NCBI GenBank assembly: GCA_013339895.1 | Contig: JABACO010000003.1 | Span: 11,836,754 to 11,900,753, forward strand | Direction: 5' to 3' | Length of the DNA: 64,000 bases | DNA from: Ephydatia muelleri | Lineage: Eukaryota > Porifera > Demospongiae > Spongillida > Spongillidae | In this document: positions 14,471-27,592 of the stretch, one piece after another | How positions within the stretch are numbered: position 1 is the first letter of the stretch | Layout of the letters: every line of letters begins with the position of its first letter | Made by a program: the position numbers and the translations under genes | Notes under the pieces: generated by a model | What the model saw: only the letters and a program-made list of their open reading frames with translations | The model's database searches: none | Told to the model about the DNA's origin: nothing

Positions 14471-16854
14471 ATTTATCTAACCCAACAAGCCATGGATGCT
14501 GTAGAGAACTATTATCATGATCATCTTTTGCTTACACACATGTGTAAATCAACAGCCACTCTAGGCCAGACATGCACACAAAAATTGTTGTCACTCCTGA
14601 AACTGTCCTGCTGTGATTCATCTACACTTTAGGCTGCGTAATAATGATACTGAAGTGCAATGATTGCTGACAATATAATGACACTGCAATTCACCACACG
14701 TCAGTTCTTGTTGCACATTATACATGTTCCTGGCATTGTGCTGAATGAGAGAGGACAGCGCCAGTTTCTAACGCTGCTTCTGACCACCAATATATATTTA
14801 TTATTTATGTGATATAATGAATGAATATATGCAGAAACTGTTAAATGATTATGAAGAGTCACTGGAGTGAAGCAAATTAAAATCATAAACTACTCTCTGT
14901 GCTGAATGCAAAAACTTACGGCATTTACATGTACATGTACATGTAAAATTCAGCATTACAGAGAAGTATATCAAGAGCATAACAAACAATCCTGTGTGTA
15001 CCACTCCAAATGTAACACATAGAGGAAGGTTCCTCAATGATACACTTAAAGCCTAATGTCCTGGGCATCACATCCTGGGGGTACATTTTGTTACTGTGCA
15101 CCAGAACTGAAATCCAATATAACACATGTACGTTTGTTATGCATTTTTAGCTCTGGGCTGAAATAGGTATGGTGTAGTTCCTTCTACAAACGTCTACAGT
15201 AACAATTTTCCCAAAGTCAGTCGCGCCTAGCGTATACCTGACCTGCCTCAGACAACTTCACTTTGGAAACCTCGTTAGAAGTTTGTTGAAGAAACTAGCC
15301 TTACCTAATTCCACCCAGAACTAAAAATGCATGTCAGACATGGGTATATGCTGTTGGATTTCGGTTCTGGTGCACAGTAACAAAGTGGCATCATACTGAA
15401 TGTCTGTACATCTAGGTGTAAAACGTGACGTCCAGAACATTAGACAGGATAAAGCCATTTGTAACTTGGACGCTTCAGCATTTGCGAGATAATGTCTTTT
15501 GCAAACAGCTGATTTAATTTCCTGCATGTGAACAAAGGAGCTCACTACATGTATAGCGGTTTCACAAAACATTGTGGTCTAGCTATGTATTGGTGCAATA
15601 TTGCGCTGTCGCGCACGAAGAGTTCCAGTTATCCAAGAGGAATTTTAAGAAGACCACTCAACAATGTAAACCGAACCCATGCACGAACTTCAAATTACCA
15701 ATTTTCAAAGAGTGCATGTTGAAGAAAAGTTATTTGGAAACAGTTAGTGTGAAAAAGGAATTCATGCACTATAGTGGTTTCGCATACGTGTTACAGTTGT
15801 GAGCAATATTGCGCTGACACCCACGAAAGAGTTCCAGTTATCCAAGAGGAATTGTAAGAAGTCTCTCAACAATATATAAACCGAACCCATGCACGAACTT
15901 CAAATTACATTGAAGAAAAAGTTATTTGATAACAGTAAACACAAGTATGCATCTCTCGGCATTAATCAGGCGGTTAAAGGATCTGTCGACAGACATTGAA
16001 ATTTCTTGATACTGTGAAGAGCAAACACAGACTAGTGATCCCAGCAACACAGGGGATCAGAATGTGCATGGAGAGGACTTGAGAGTCAGTCTGGTGGCTT
16101 GGCATGAGAAGGCTGTTTGAAGATTTTGCATGCAGTCCTGTTCGTTCAACTGTTAAGAACGTAATCAGAAGCAAAACGTCTCATATCAGCACTACTGCAT
16201 GGACCTGGCTAAAAGTCGGCAATGAAAGGATTCAGTGGAGATGGTAGTTTATTGTCACAATATATATATCTAATTTGCTGGACTACCAACAACTTCTGTA
16301 GACTGTATCCGCATAACATATCTGATCCTCATATGACATCTCAGTCATACATTTATACCTCAGGGGGTGGATTGAGCTATACTATCAAACCATGACCCAC
16401 ATGCATGTTTCAGCAGCTTCTATATTCTCAGGTGGCATATCATGTGTGCTACAGCATCCAATGAAATGTTCGATGCATCTTAGGTTTGTGTGATACTACA
16501 TTAATCAGATATTCCAGGTTGTAGATCACAATGAGGATATCTAATCAAGTCTCGTCTGTTATGCCTTAATCTCTCCTCATTATACCTTGGTGCCACTTCT
16601 TTCACTACCACTCCAATCTCATATCCTCACTGTTATCACCTGGGAAATAATGAAATCAAACTGAGGTGCGAGAGAACTACATGACTTGCTGCTTACCTGG
16701 GTGGCTTTGCGTGAATAGCGGATTGGAGAGAGTAGCGCGAAGTTTCCTTCTACTCCCGAGAAACCATACAGGTGTACACACTGTTTTCAACAAAAATAGA
16801 GATCAGTAGTGAAAAAACCTTGGACTGCTTGTAACAAAATCACCATTCGTTACA
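14471..16854. other. Intergenic stretch; no gene seen
   Basis: AT-rich sequence without supported exons. The only structure I see is the tandem duplication at 15551-15950. Confidence 0.5.
15551..15950. repeat. Tandem duplication with a period of about 210 bp
   Basis: The block from GCAATATTGCGCTGTC at 15595 recurs at 15803, with shared AGTTCCAGTTATCCAAGAGG and ACCGAACCCATGCACGAAC. The second copy has deletions. It is not coding. Confidence 0.85.
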
Positions 16855-17125
16855 AAAGGCTAGCAGAGAATAAAATACTGCTGATCTTTAGAAACGGGCC
16901 CCGAAAGTCAGTACAAACAATAGAAACGTAACGCTCGCTTTAATTTTAATTGTCCGACTCTGTAAGAAACGCGGTGTACATTCTAGAATTTTGATATGTC
17001 TTCTACACAGCGATTCTTACAGAGTCGGACAATTGATTAAAGCGAGCGTTACGTTTCTATTGTTTGTACTGACTTTCGGGGCCCGTTTCTAAAGATCAGC
17101 AGTATTTTATTCTCTGCTAGCCTTT
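16855..17125. mobile_element. Foldback element with arms of about 116 bp
   Basis: The left arm 16855-16972 and right arm 17010-17125 are near-perfect inverted copies, starting AAAGGCTAGCAGAGAATAAA and running through GAAACGGGCCCCGAAAGTCA to the GTCCGACTCTGTAAGAA segment. The loop is about 37 bp. The arms differ by only a few bases near the loop, suggesting recent origin or conversion. No target duplication is obvious. Confidence 0.85.
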
Positions 17126-17147
17126 GGGACCGTAAAAGCGTAAAAGC

Positions 17148-17217
17148 ATCAGTAGCATTTGGGACCGTAAAAGGGACCTAACGTGAGGTCCCTTTTACGG
17201 TCCCAAATGCTACTGAT
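17148..17217. repeat. Perfect 32-bp hairpin with 6-bp loop
   Basis: The left arm 17148-17179 and right arm 17186-17217 are exact inverse complements. They contain GGGACCGTAAAAGGGACCT, related to the ends of the TTAGGTCCC MITE family. It lies 22 bp after the larger foldback element. Confidence 0.9.
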
Positions 17218-17420
17218 CTTTGTAAATAAAAGTTATATGCAGGCAAATGCTCTCACCACAGAGTGAATAACCTCTAACACAGCTTGTTCCACGTCTGGAT
17301 TATGAGGACAGCATGCATTGTAGAGAGAGCAATGGATAGTGGGTGCACAGCTAAGTGGAAGGATATCAATACCACCAGAACGCAATAGAAAGAGACAAGG
17401 ACTTGAATAGTGAGGATGTA

Positions 17421-17580
17421 GTCACGTGACACGAACCCAGTAGACTGGGAACGACCAGACAGACCAATTTGAAGTTCACGAAGTTTGGAGGACTTCGGCT
17501 GCGCTGCAGGAACCCACCGTACTGACGTCACACATCGCGTAAGCGAGATTTTTGTTTCTACGCGCTTACGTCACACTGTT
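17421..17580 (+). promoter_or_regulatory. Likely promoter region of the ethanolamine kinase gene
   Basis: The sequence shows GTCACGTGAC (17421-17430, a perfect E-box palindrome equal to the CLEAR consensus), TGACGTCA (17523-17530, a full CRE palindrome) and a second CRE-like TTACGTCAC near 17567. GC content rises into the first exon. The role is inferred from motif and position only. Confidence 0.45.
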
Positions 17581-17701
17581 CTATATGTTCCTACGCGCGA
17601 CAGGATCCAACATAAAGCGCATCGTCGCACAGCTGCAACGCTCGCGCGCTTCGTTAGCACCCACAGCTCTCTCATGCAGTGTTGGAAACAATAAAACTTT
17701 C

Positions 17702-20700
17702 ATGTGCGACGACAAGAGTACCGTAAGTGTGAGCGCAATGGAGGCAGCCGTTGCAGATCTCACGTGGGTGAAGGTGCCCGTGACGCTGGACGCAGACTGG
17801 GCCAGCAGCGAGCTCCTGTCGCACTTCAAGACCCACCTGGCCCGCTACGCCCGTCCCCACTGGGGCAAAGACAGCGCCCGACTCGGCCTCAAGGTGTTTG
17901 CCGACGGAATGACCAACGTGGTCATCGGTGTGTTCAATCAAGACTCGAGAGAGGACGGGACCGTCATACTGCGCATCTACGGGAAGTCCACGGAGCGGTT
18001 CATCGACAGGAATCGGGAGCTCGCCTGCATGCAGCTCATGCACCGCGCCGAGTACGCCCCTCCCCTCTACTGCCAGTTCGCCAACGGTGTGTGCTGCGGC
18101 TTTGTCCCGGGACGGTGCATCAGCGCCTTGGAGATGGGGGAGCCCCGGATGATGCAGAGGATAGCGGTGTGTCTGGCCCAGGTCCACAGCGTGCACGTGA
18201 GCGACTCCGTCGTGTCGAGCAGGAGGCCGGTGGTGTGGGACATGTGCGACTGGATTCTGCGCGTCCCCCTGAGTTTTAGCGACGCGAACAAGGACGCGAG
18301 GTGGGTTGTACGAGGGGGCGGGGGTGGGGGTGGGGGGGGGGAAGGGGACAAGGAGGGTTAGGAAGGGAGGATGCAGTTGCACGTGAGCTGTGTTACACTG
18401 GGTAGTGAAGGTGTTTTGTATGTTGCTATTAGCTACTGTAGCAAATACACGTATTGGCAGTTTGTGCAGTGTTCCAGCCCTTTGCAAACTATTTTTCCTT
18501 ACCTAATCCAACATGTTGATGGGAGGGGTGGGGGAGGGGACACCACTGATGGTTTAGGATCATGTGGTGTTAAAAGTATTGAGAGCCATACCTTGCCATA
18601 GTGAAGGTCATGGCTGAGTTTAGAGGCTGAGGGTCAGTGTACTTTCCTTTTCGTTGGGTCCATCTGCTGATTGTGATTATGATGCACTTTCATCCTCCAC
18701 CTCATGAGAGCAAAGGTGCCCACAGAGATACCTAATAGGACCGGGGAGGAGGGGGGGGGGAGTGCCCACTATGTGTGTGAATCACTGCATATTGACACTA
18801 CCTCTTTGGAAGAGTGGTGGTCTTTGGTCCCCACACTGGTAATCTCTAATATTGGGAGGGAAATATGCCATTTCAAACTTTATGATATGCCCAAACCCAA
18901 TGTTACTTTGTGCATGTGTATGGATTGAGCTGACCATGTCTCTTGGCAACCGAACGTGTGGGTGAGGTGCTCAAGAATCGCAAGAGATCAAAAGAAAAAA
19001 GGGGAGGAGCACTAAGAATGATTGAAAGTTACCAATTCTTTAAAAAAAAAAAACCTTTTTAAAGTCAGATCAATGCTTGTACTAATTGTTAAGTGAAGCC
19101 TAGTCTTGACCTGTGCACCTATTCTCCTGACACATCAATACTGTATGTCATTTGATTGGTCCTTATTCCAGTACTGTTGTCAATCAAGAGCTAGCTAATG
19201 AAATTTGTTTGTTACAGTGACAGTGGTGGTTGTGGTGGTGTCAGTGGGAAGTGAGAGCACACCTTACTGGGATGCTGTGACAATTCTGTTAGCTCATGAG
19301 GTTGGCTTTTAGGCTTCGGTTACACCAACTAAAAACCAAAATGTCAACTTTTATGGATTTTATGTATGCATATTAGAGCTTTTGCTTACGCAAAATGCAT
19401 AATCGAAAACACGCACATTTCCAACAAACACTATGAAAGTGGATAGTTTGAAAAATGATTGGCTTCCTAATGCTATAAGGTCATGTGATCGAGACACAAA
19501 ATGAGGTCATATTGATTGAAGAGTGAACATGTGACAAATTGTATAGTCCTTGGCTATTTATGCAGCCAACTGCTTTCTGTGACATACCTACAAGAGGATG
19601 AAGATGAATGTTAATGTACTTGATGGGGCTATTTACTAACAGAAAAAAAAAGCTATATTTTTAAACCAGTGTGTGATCACATGACTACCGTGGCAACAAT
19701 CACCCCATCGTAATTCAACTACAACTTAAAAAAAAACAAAACAAACACATTCATGTAAACAATAAACAGAAATCATTACCATGTGGCTCAATGACACCCT
19801 CACAGAATATCTAACCCCTTGTCTCTTGTGCTTATGTATGCTGGCTGGCAGTGAGTGGGTTGTGGTGGGAGGGGGTGTGGGGTGTGAGGGGTGGGGTATG
19901 GAGGGGGTGGGGTATGGAGGGAGGGGTGGGGTGAGATGTGGAGGGGTGGGGTGTGCTGTGGTTTGTGAGTGAAGTGTTCTCTCTAGCTAGCAAGTGTTGC
20001 CTCGACTGTCAGAGAGCCTAGCAGTACCTGTAAGTGCTATCTGTAGTATACCACATTGTATCCTCTTAAAAGTACAATGCTCATTTGTGTGAATAATTGT
20101 ATGAGGTAAAATGTGCAAGGCTTCAAAGGTTACACCTCAGTTCATTACCAAATGGTCAGGCAGCTGCTCATCAAACACATCCATTATAATCTTCAGTGTC
20201 AGGTCTCGATTTCTTTTTGTTCTGGAACTTCCGTAAAATCGTTGTTGTTTTGTACCAATTATGGTATTCCTGCTGATCTGCTGACTAGCTCTATTATGTA
20301 CAGCTGCCAAGAAACTAAACAACATAGTCCCACATCCTCTAAATGTGTGTCCCAATTTATGTCCATTTTATAAGTCTAGGAGAAAATGTGTGCGTGTATT
20401 TTGTGTGTGTGTACATGTCAGTGTGTGTATGTGTTGTGTGTATGTTGTGTTTTGCGTGTACGTGTGTGTTGTGTGTGATTTCACACATGACCTTTCCAAA
20501 AGGTTCAAGGAGCTCTTTGGGTCACTTGATGCCCTCAAGGCTGAAGGGGAGAGGCTGAGAGAAGGGTTGAGTTCCCTCCATTCTCCAGTGGTCTTCAGCC
20601 ACAACGACACCCAGGCCAGAAATCTGGTCTATTGGAGCTGCGAAGGTGAGAGACACTTGGTGCCAGTGGTGGGTGTGGCTGAGGTGATTGTTCTCTTTGT

Positions 20701-22106
20701 GAGTGGGACTGAAAAAAAGTGTGAATGGAGTCTGAGATGGGTACTTGACTGGTGCTAGATCCACACACATCCCTGTGCAAGAAACCCATGCAAGTCATAG
20801 TGTTGTAGTGTGTGGTGCAAGTCTTACTGACAACATGTGTGCCAAACGTTCAAAAGATGGGAATCCTGAACATGGTGGCTTGGTCACTACACCTCTAGAG
20901 GGTTAATTGTGCAAACATGCAGCACTCAGTGTTTTAACTAGACCACACCTCCTATTTAAAAAGGTCAAGTCTCTAACCACTTTGTTTAGCGTAAACCACC
21001 AACAATAAGTGTTCGAGGGAATCCATTCAGCTGCTTTGTTGCAAGGCAAGAAGCACTTACACAAAGTGTGACCCTATACCACAATCATTGGCTTCGCTCA
21101 CAAACATAACTGTCTCCAGCAGATTGTACCTCCCTTTCTGCCCTCCATGTACAAAGTTCATGAGGGTGGGAGGGGGGGGGGGATGTATTTGGTATGTCAT
21201 GTGACTATATCCAATGAAACCACAACACTGATCTTGTAGCTAGACACCTACCAATCTCTTTCTCAGTGAAAGTGTGCGCACAGCAGACATAGTCACTGTT
21301 TTACTCAATATTGAAATGTTTTGTTGAGCTCATAATGAAGATGCAGTCTCCTCCCCTTTGCTCCCCTCCCCTTCCCTCCCCTCCCCTCCTCTCCCCTCCC
21401 CTCCCCTCCCCTCCCCTCCCCTCCCCTCCCCTCCTCTCCCCCACCTGAAATAATCACTGACAAGCCATGCATTATTTAGTAATTTCAATGTGGCTATTAG
21501 AAGCAGTGATTGCTCAGTGCATGTATCGGGCATCCTCCTACTAGACCTGTAGAAGGCGTGAGTGCTGATCAGGGCCCCCTCCCATCAGCTGATCAGGGCA
21601 CCCCTCCCATCAGCTGATCAGGGCACCCCTCCCATCAGCTGATCAGGGCCCCCTCCCATCAGCTGATCAGGGCACCCCTCCCATCAGCTGATCAGGGCAC
21701 CCCTCCCATCAGCTGATCAGGGCACCCCTCCCATCAGCTGATCAGGGCACCCCTCTGATCAGGGCACCCCTCCCATCAGCTGTTGGGAGCATGGATGTAA
21801 TGGTGTCTGTAGTGGACGAACACCATTTATTAAGGAACGCTCGCAACAGGAGCACTACAGCGTCTGTATCCACACAGCATCTATAAAGTGGCCTGATTTG
21901 CCAGGGTCACCATTTCAAATGTAGTTGAATTTGGGATGGTAGTATAAAATCCATTTGATGCAGGCCTGCATTTTTCCTGGGTCCGTTTGATGTAGGTGCC
22001 TGCTGGGTCGGGATAAACATGTCCCATTGCACTGTACAGTGGCCTCTGTGGCATGTTAATGAATCTTCAATAAATGAATTCTTCTCCCATCCAACCCCCC
22101 CCCCCC

Positions 22107-22140
<34 letters not shown>

Positions 22141-22727
22141 TATTGCATTGATCATTATATGGCATTGATTTCAAGCCTGGCTTATGTAAGCTTGATGGCT
22201 GCAATACCGTACAAGCCACTCTGTCATTGTCATAGCACTAGGCCCTGTCCTTCACATCAGGGCACAATCTCTAATGGGTCATGTGTGGGTGGGGCAGGAC
22301 ATTATGTTGTTGTGTTGTGTGTCATCTTGTCCCACATGTGCTATTCATTGCAGATAAGATCAGTGTCATTGATTATGAGTATGCTGGAATGAACTACGCT
22401 GCATTTGATCTGGGAAACTTCTTTTGTGAATTTTCAGGTTAGTGTTCTTTTGATAGCAAATTGTTTTGCCTTGCGTTGAAGTCGTAGTGTATGTGTGTAA
22501 AATGCAGCTGAAAAATATGATACACACAAGACCAGTTGGGTAGACACATGTGTGTGCATGGAATAGAGGTCACTTAACCATCCAGTGCACACACACACAC
22601 ATGCACACACACACATGCACACACACACACACACACACACACATACATGCACACACACACACATGCACACAATGCACACACACACACATGCACACACACA
22701 CACACACACACATGCACACACACACAT

Positions 22728-22791
<64 letters not shown>

Positions 22792-22851
22792 CAGATTTGA
22801 GCTGCAGTGTAGCATGCATTTCCCACCTGGCTATGGTGTGATTGATGTCTC

Positions 22852-22897
<46 letters not shown>

Positions 22898-25800
22898 TGC
22901 CCCACCCCGCCCCTTGCATGGTACTTGCATGCTGATCGCGGTATATTGCAATGGCATGTAGTGCATGTACACATGCTCACACACCTGGTACCTAGCTCTC
23001 ATATTGGCCCGTGCAGGGGCAGAGGAGCTGGACTTCAGCAGATACCCGGATGAAGGTGTGCAGAAGACCTTCCTCAAGATGTACCTAGGGGAGTGTGCCA
23101 AACTCGGAGGTTAGTCGCGTGCCTCTGTGCTGCTGTTTTGTGCCAAGTTCCATCAAATGGAACGCTTGTGAGTGACTTTTGAATGGATTGAGATAAAAAA
23201 ATTATATCTAAATTCTTCCGCTAACTTTTATCAGAACTGATTGTAATTTTTCACCACTGAAAACTGACCATGCTCGCCTAGACTAGACCTTGAGGCTGAA
23301 ACTAGATAAAAAGTTCAGGGCACCACCTGAAATAATTAAAGACAAGCTTCTTTAATTGTTTCCTTGTGCTTACACATCACACAGCTTCCGTTTCTCAGAC
23401 CACAAGTGTTTGCCCTACCATGTGCATTCGTCTTGGCCCCAGACCAACAAATTGGCCATTGAACCTTGCTTATAGTGTAGTACTCAAGGAATTGAAAATG
23501 ATAGTCTGCTTCTGACAAAACTAAACTGTTTCCTAATAATTCTCTCATTTGGTTGCTATAGGTTAGCAGCTATATTGTGATGTATTGGTAGATATAACAG
23601 GTGTAGCTGTGATTGTGTTGTGAGATATCACGAGCAGAATTTGTCGTTAAAGACGAGACTTCATAGTTGCGACAAGGGAAAAAGGCAAACGTATGCGAGA
23701 TGGCGACCACAATAGGAAGAATAGAATAATGCAACAGTGCTACGGACGAGTGGTTGAATTATTTGGAACACCTGAAACATTATTTTGGAGCAAATAAGAT
23801 AAGTGGGAAGGTAAAACAAGATGCATGTATTGGGAAGGACATCTTTGGACGGCTAAGAGCGTTGGTGTCACCTCTGAAACTGTCTGAAAAGACGTATGAG
23901 GAACTCGTAGATTTGCTAGCATTTGAAACATTTGGCACCAAAACCCTTAGTGATAGCGGAATGCTACCACTTCCATAAGCAGGACCAAAAAGACGATGAG
24001 TCTGTTAAGGCGTACGTGTCTGCTTTAAAAAAGCTGACATAATATAGCAAATTTGGAAGATACACTCCGAGACAGATTAGTCTGTGGCATCAAAGACTTG
24101 ATGGTTCAGAAACGACTGCTAACCAAAGAAGATTTGATGTTCTCAAAAGCTATAGATATGGACACCGGGAACACTGGAAGTTCACAGAGTCCCAGTAAGG
24201 TAGGGAAGAGGAGGAGGAGGAGGAGGAGTTCAAGAATAGGGACAGAAAGGCGGAGTCAAGGGTGTTTTCGGTGTGGTGGGAATCACCAACCACATGAGTG
24301 TTGGTTTCAGGACCAACAATGTCAGCACTGTAAGAAGACATGATGCAGAGAGAGTTTGCAGATCAAAAGCAAGTCAACAAAAGAGACGAGGAAGGCCAAT
24401 AAAGGAAACAAAAGGGACAAGGAAGGCCAACAAAGGAGATGGATAGAGCAGAGAAAGAGAACAACAACGAGACCATTTTCTGGGGAAGCGTGAAGGAAAA
24501 GAAAAAATCAAAAGAACTGTGGAGGAGTGGAAAGGCCCTTGATGGTTAAAGTGATTGTGGAATCTGTACCAATATGCATGGATACAGGAGCAGCTGTTCC
24601 GTTACTCCCCTACTCAGCATACAAAGATAAGTTTTCTCACATACCCCTACAAGAAGACTAGCCTTGCCTCAGAACTTATAGGAGTGAGTGTGTGTTTGCA
24701 ACAGGAGAAATGCTGGTTAAAGTAAGAGCAGGAAGCAATCTTTTGGTGAGGGGAACAAGGGGCCACCTCTGTTGGGACGGAACTGGTTAGCTAACATTGC
24801 CGTAATTGGCAATAGCTAAAGATCGTGAGAATAGGGAATCAGAAGGGGAAGCTGACAGCCCTTGTGGACACGTACCCAATGGTATGGAGGGGCACATTGG
24901 GGGCAGCAGTGGGGGGTGAAAGCAAAGTTAAACTTAGAGGAAGATGCTGTTCCAGTGGTCATGAAGGCCTGGCCACTTCCATATAGTCTTAGGACCAAGG
25001 TGGAAGGGGAGCCATATAGTCTTAGGACCAAGGTGGAAGGGGGGAGCCATATAGTCTTAGGACCAAGGTGGAAGGGGGGAGCCATATAGTCTTAGGACCA
25101 AGGTGGAAGGGGGGGGGAGCCATATAGTGTCTTAGGACCAGCCATATAGTCTTAGGACCAAGGTGAAAGGGGGGGGGGGGGGGGGGAGCCATATAGTCTT
25201 AGGACCAAGGTGGAAGGGGAGCCATATAGTCTTAGGACCAAGGTGGAAGGGGAGCTGGCGAGTGTCCATGGAGCGAATGGGCAACGCCCATAGTTCTAGT
25301 GCCCAAGACATCTAGATGGAACCGTCCGAATATGTGGAGATCTTAGACTCACGGAGAATCCAGCACTCAAGATCACTTGTCCTGTGTAGAGGACATACTT
25401 GCAACACTGGGCAAGGGGATATTAAATAGCAAAGATTGACCTCCTGCAAGCTTACAATCAGCTAGAGTCGGAAGCTGAAGCGAAGGAACTGTTGACAATT
25501 ACGACACAGAAGGGGCTATTTTAATACAATTGACTAGCTTTTGAAGTCAGCCCCTGCCATCTTGCCAAGAACCATAGAGATGATTCTACAAGGGATTTCA
25601 AGAGTACAATGTTTGTAGTAGGATATCATTGTGACAGGGGAAAGTGACTTTAAGCTATTAGAGTTTTGGAAAGGTTGGATCAATACAACTTAACAATCAA
25701 CAAACTTTTTTTATGAACTTTCTGTGGGTAGGATTGACGGCAAGGGATTGCATAAGACTGAGGAGAAGATAAGGGCAATGGTGGTGGAGGCACCACAACC

Positions 25801-27559
25801 AACCAACCTGACAGAATTACGCTCTGTCCTAGGCATGGTACATCATTATCATCAGTTTCTGCCAAACTTAGCCCCACTGCACTCTCTGCCACACACCCTG
25901 GAGAGCCTTCCAGAAGTGAAGGAGCTAGTCACTTCAGAGACTGTACTAACTCACTTCGATCCTGAGAGGCCAATGATTTTGGCTTGTGACGCAAGTGCGT
26001 ACAGTTTAGGAGCAGTGTTGTCACAAATCGTGCAGGAGGGGACTGAGAAACCAGTTGCTTTTGCATCTAGGACACAGACAAAAGCTGAAAGGAGGGGATA
26101 TGCCCAAATTGATAAAGAAGCATTTGCACACTAATCTGGGAGATTACGAATGCCTGTATAGTTACCTTGATCACTGCACTGATCATAAACCCTTAACAAT
26201 GATCTTGGGTCCCCAGAGGGGATTACCACAGCATCCAGGCTGCAACGATATGCAGTATTTTGGGGAGGGTATAGCTACGCGAGGTCAGGTATTGTAACAC
26301 TACACAGCATGCAAATGCAGACGCTCTCTCCAGGCTATCCTTCACTATCATGGAGGAGAGGAAGTTGAAGTTGATGAGGTTGCACAACTGTTTGTGAAGC
26401 TTGTTGGAGCAGTTACCAGTGAGTGCTTCACATATGAGGGAGTACACACAGAGGGATCCCATATTCAAAAATACTGAAGAACGGATGGCCAAGGGGAAAG
26501 AACTGGCAGGGGAAACCCTTGCTTGATGGGGAAACCCTTGCTTGATGGAGGAGACAACCACAGAAAGAACGGTAGAGATACGATTGTTTAGCCAGGTGAG
26601 ACCCCCAGTTTGTCTTAGAAACATTCAAGTAGTCCACAAGATTGAATAACATCAAGCACATGTTGTCAAGCCCGTACCACCCAGCCACCAATGGCCTGAC
26701 AGAACAGTTTGTCCAAACTGTGAAACTGGCATTGCAAAGATCAAAGGAAGAAGAAAGGACATTACAACACAGAAAGGAAGAAGAAAGGACATTACAACAC
26801 AGATTAGCCATATTTCTGTTAAGTCATTGCAATGCAAAACATTGAACAACACCCGCGCAATTAATGTTAGGACGAGAACTGAGGAGCCAGTTACATCTGA
26901 TGCATCAAGACCTACAGGATACAGTGAGTAAAGCGCAGGTACAGAGAAAGACTGCAACGTCTGAAAGAGAGTAGGAAAGTGTGTAACGAACGGTTCGAGA
27001 TTACTGACAATCTGGGAAGGACAAATGGAGACCAGCAGTGGTATCAGTTAGGATGGGAACAAAACCATACCTGGGTTGAGTTGAGTGGAACTTGGAAGCG
27101 ACATGTGGATCAGATGATGAAATGGAATGGGAGTGCTTTCCAGGAAGAGGAGACACAAGAGATTGAACCCTATGTGCAAACTGGAAGTACAAATAGAGAA
27201 ATAAAATGGAGGATGCATTGCCAAGGACAGGAAGGGAGAAGGACAAGAGTGATGGCGGGATCACTGCATGAGGAGGCAGGAACCTCAGACAGAGCACTGG
27301 TCATGCCACAAGGACGACCTGAAGGACAGGGGTGGAGCAGGCAGAGACAGGGGTGGAGCAGGCAGAGACAGGGGTGGAGCAGGCAGAGACAGGGGTGGAG
27401 CAGGCCAGAGACAGGGGTGGAGCAGGCAGAGACAAGAGGGAAGACATCCCGGACACAATGCAGCACACCCCAACCTTTTACTTCCATTGGCAATACCAGC
27501 CCCACAGGTGGGGGATTTGGGAGACAGGAGTTCAGAACAAATGATGATGATGATGATGA

Positions 27560-27592
<33 letters not shown>

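Noticed and set aside
17672..18487. A 271-codon minus-strand frame opposite ETNK exon 1
   Set aside because: Shadow frame over a GC-rich exon with no domain; ETNK is well supported.
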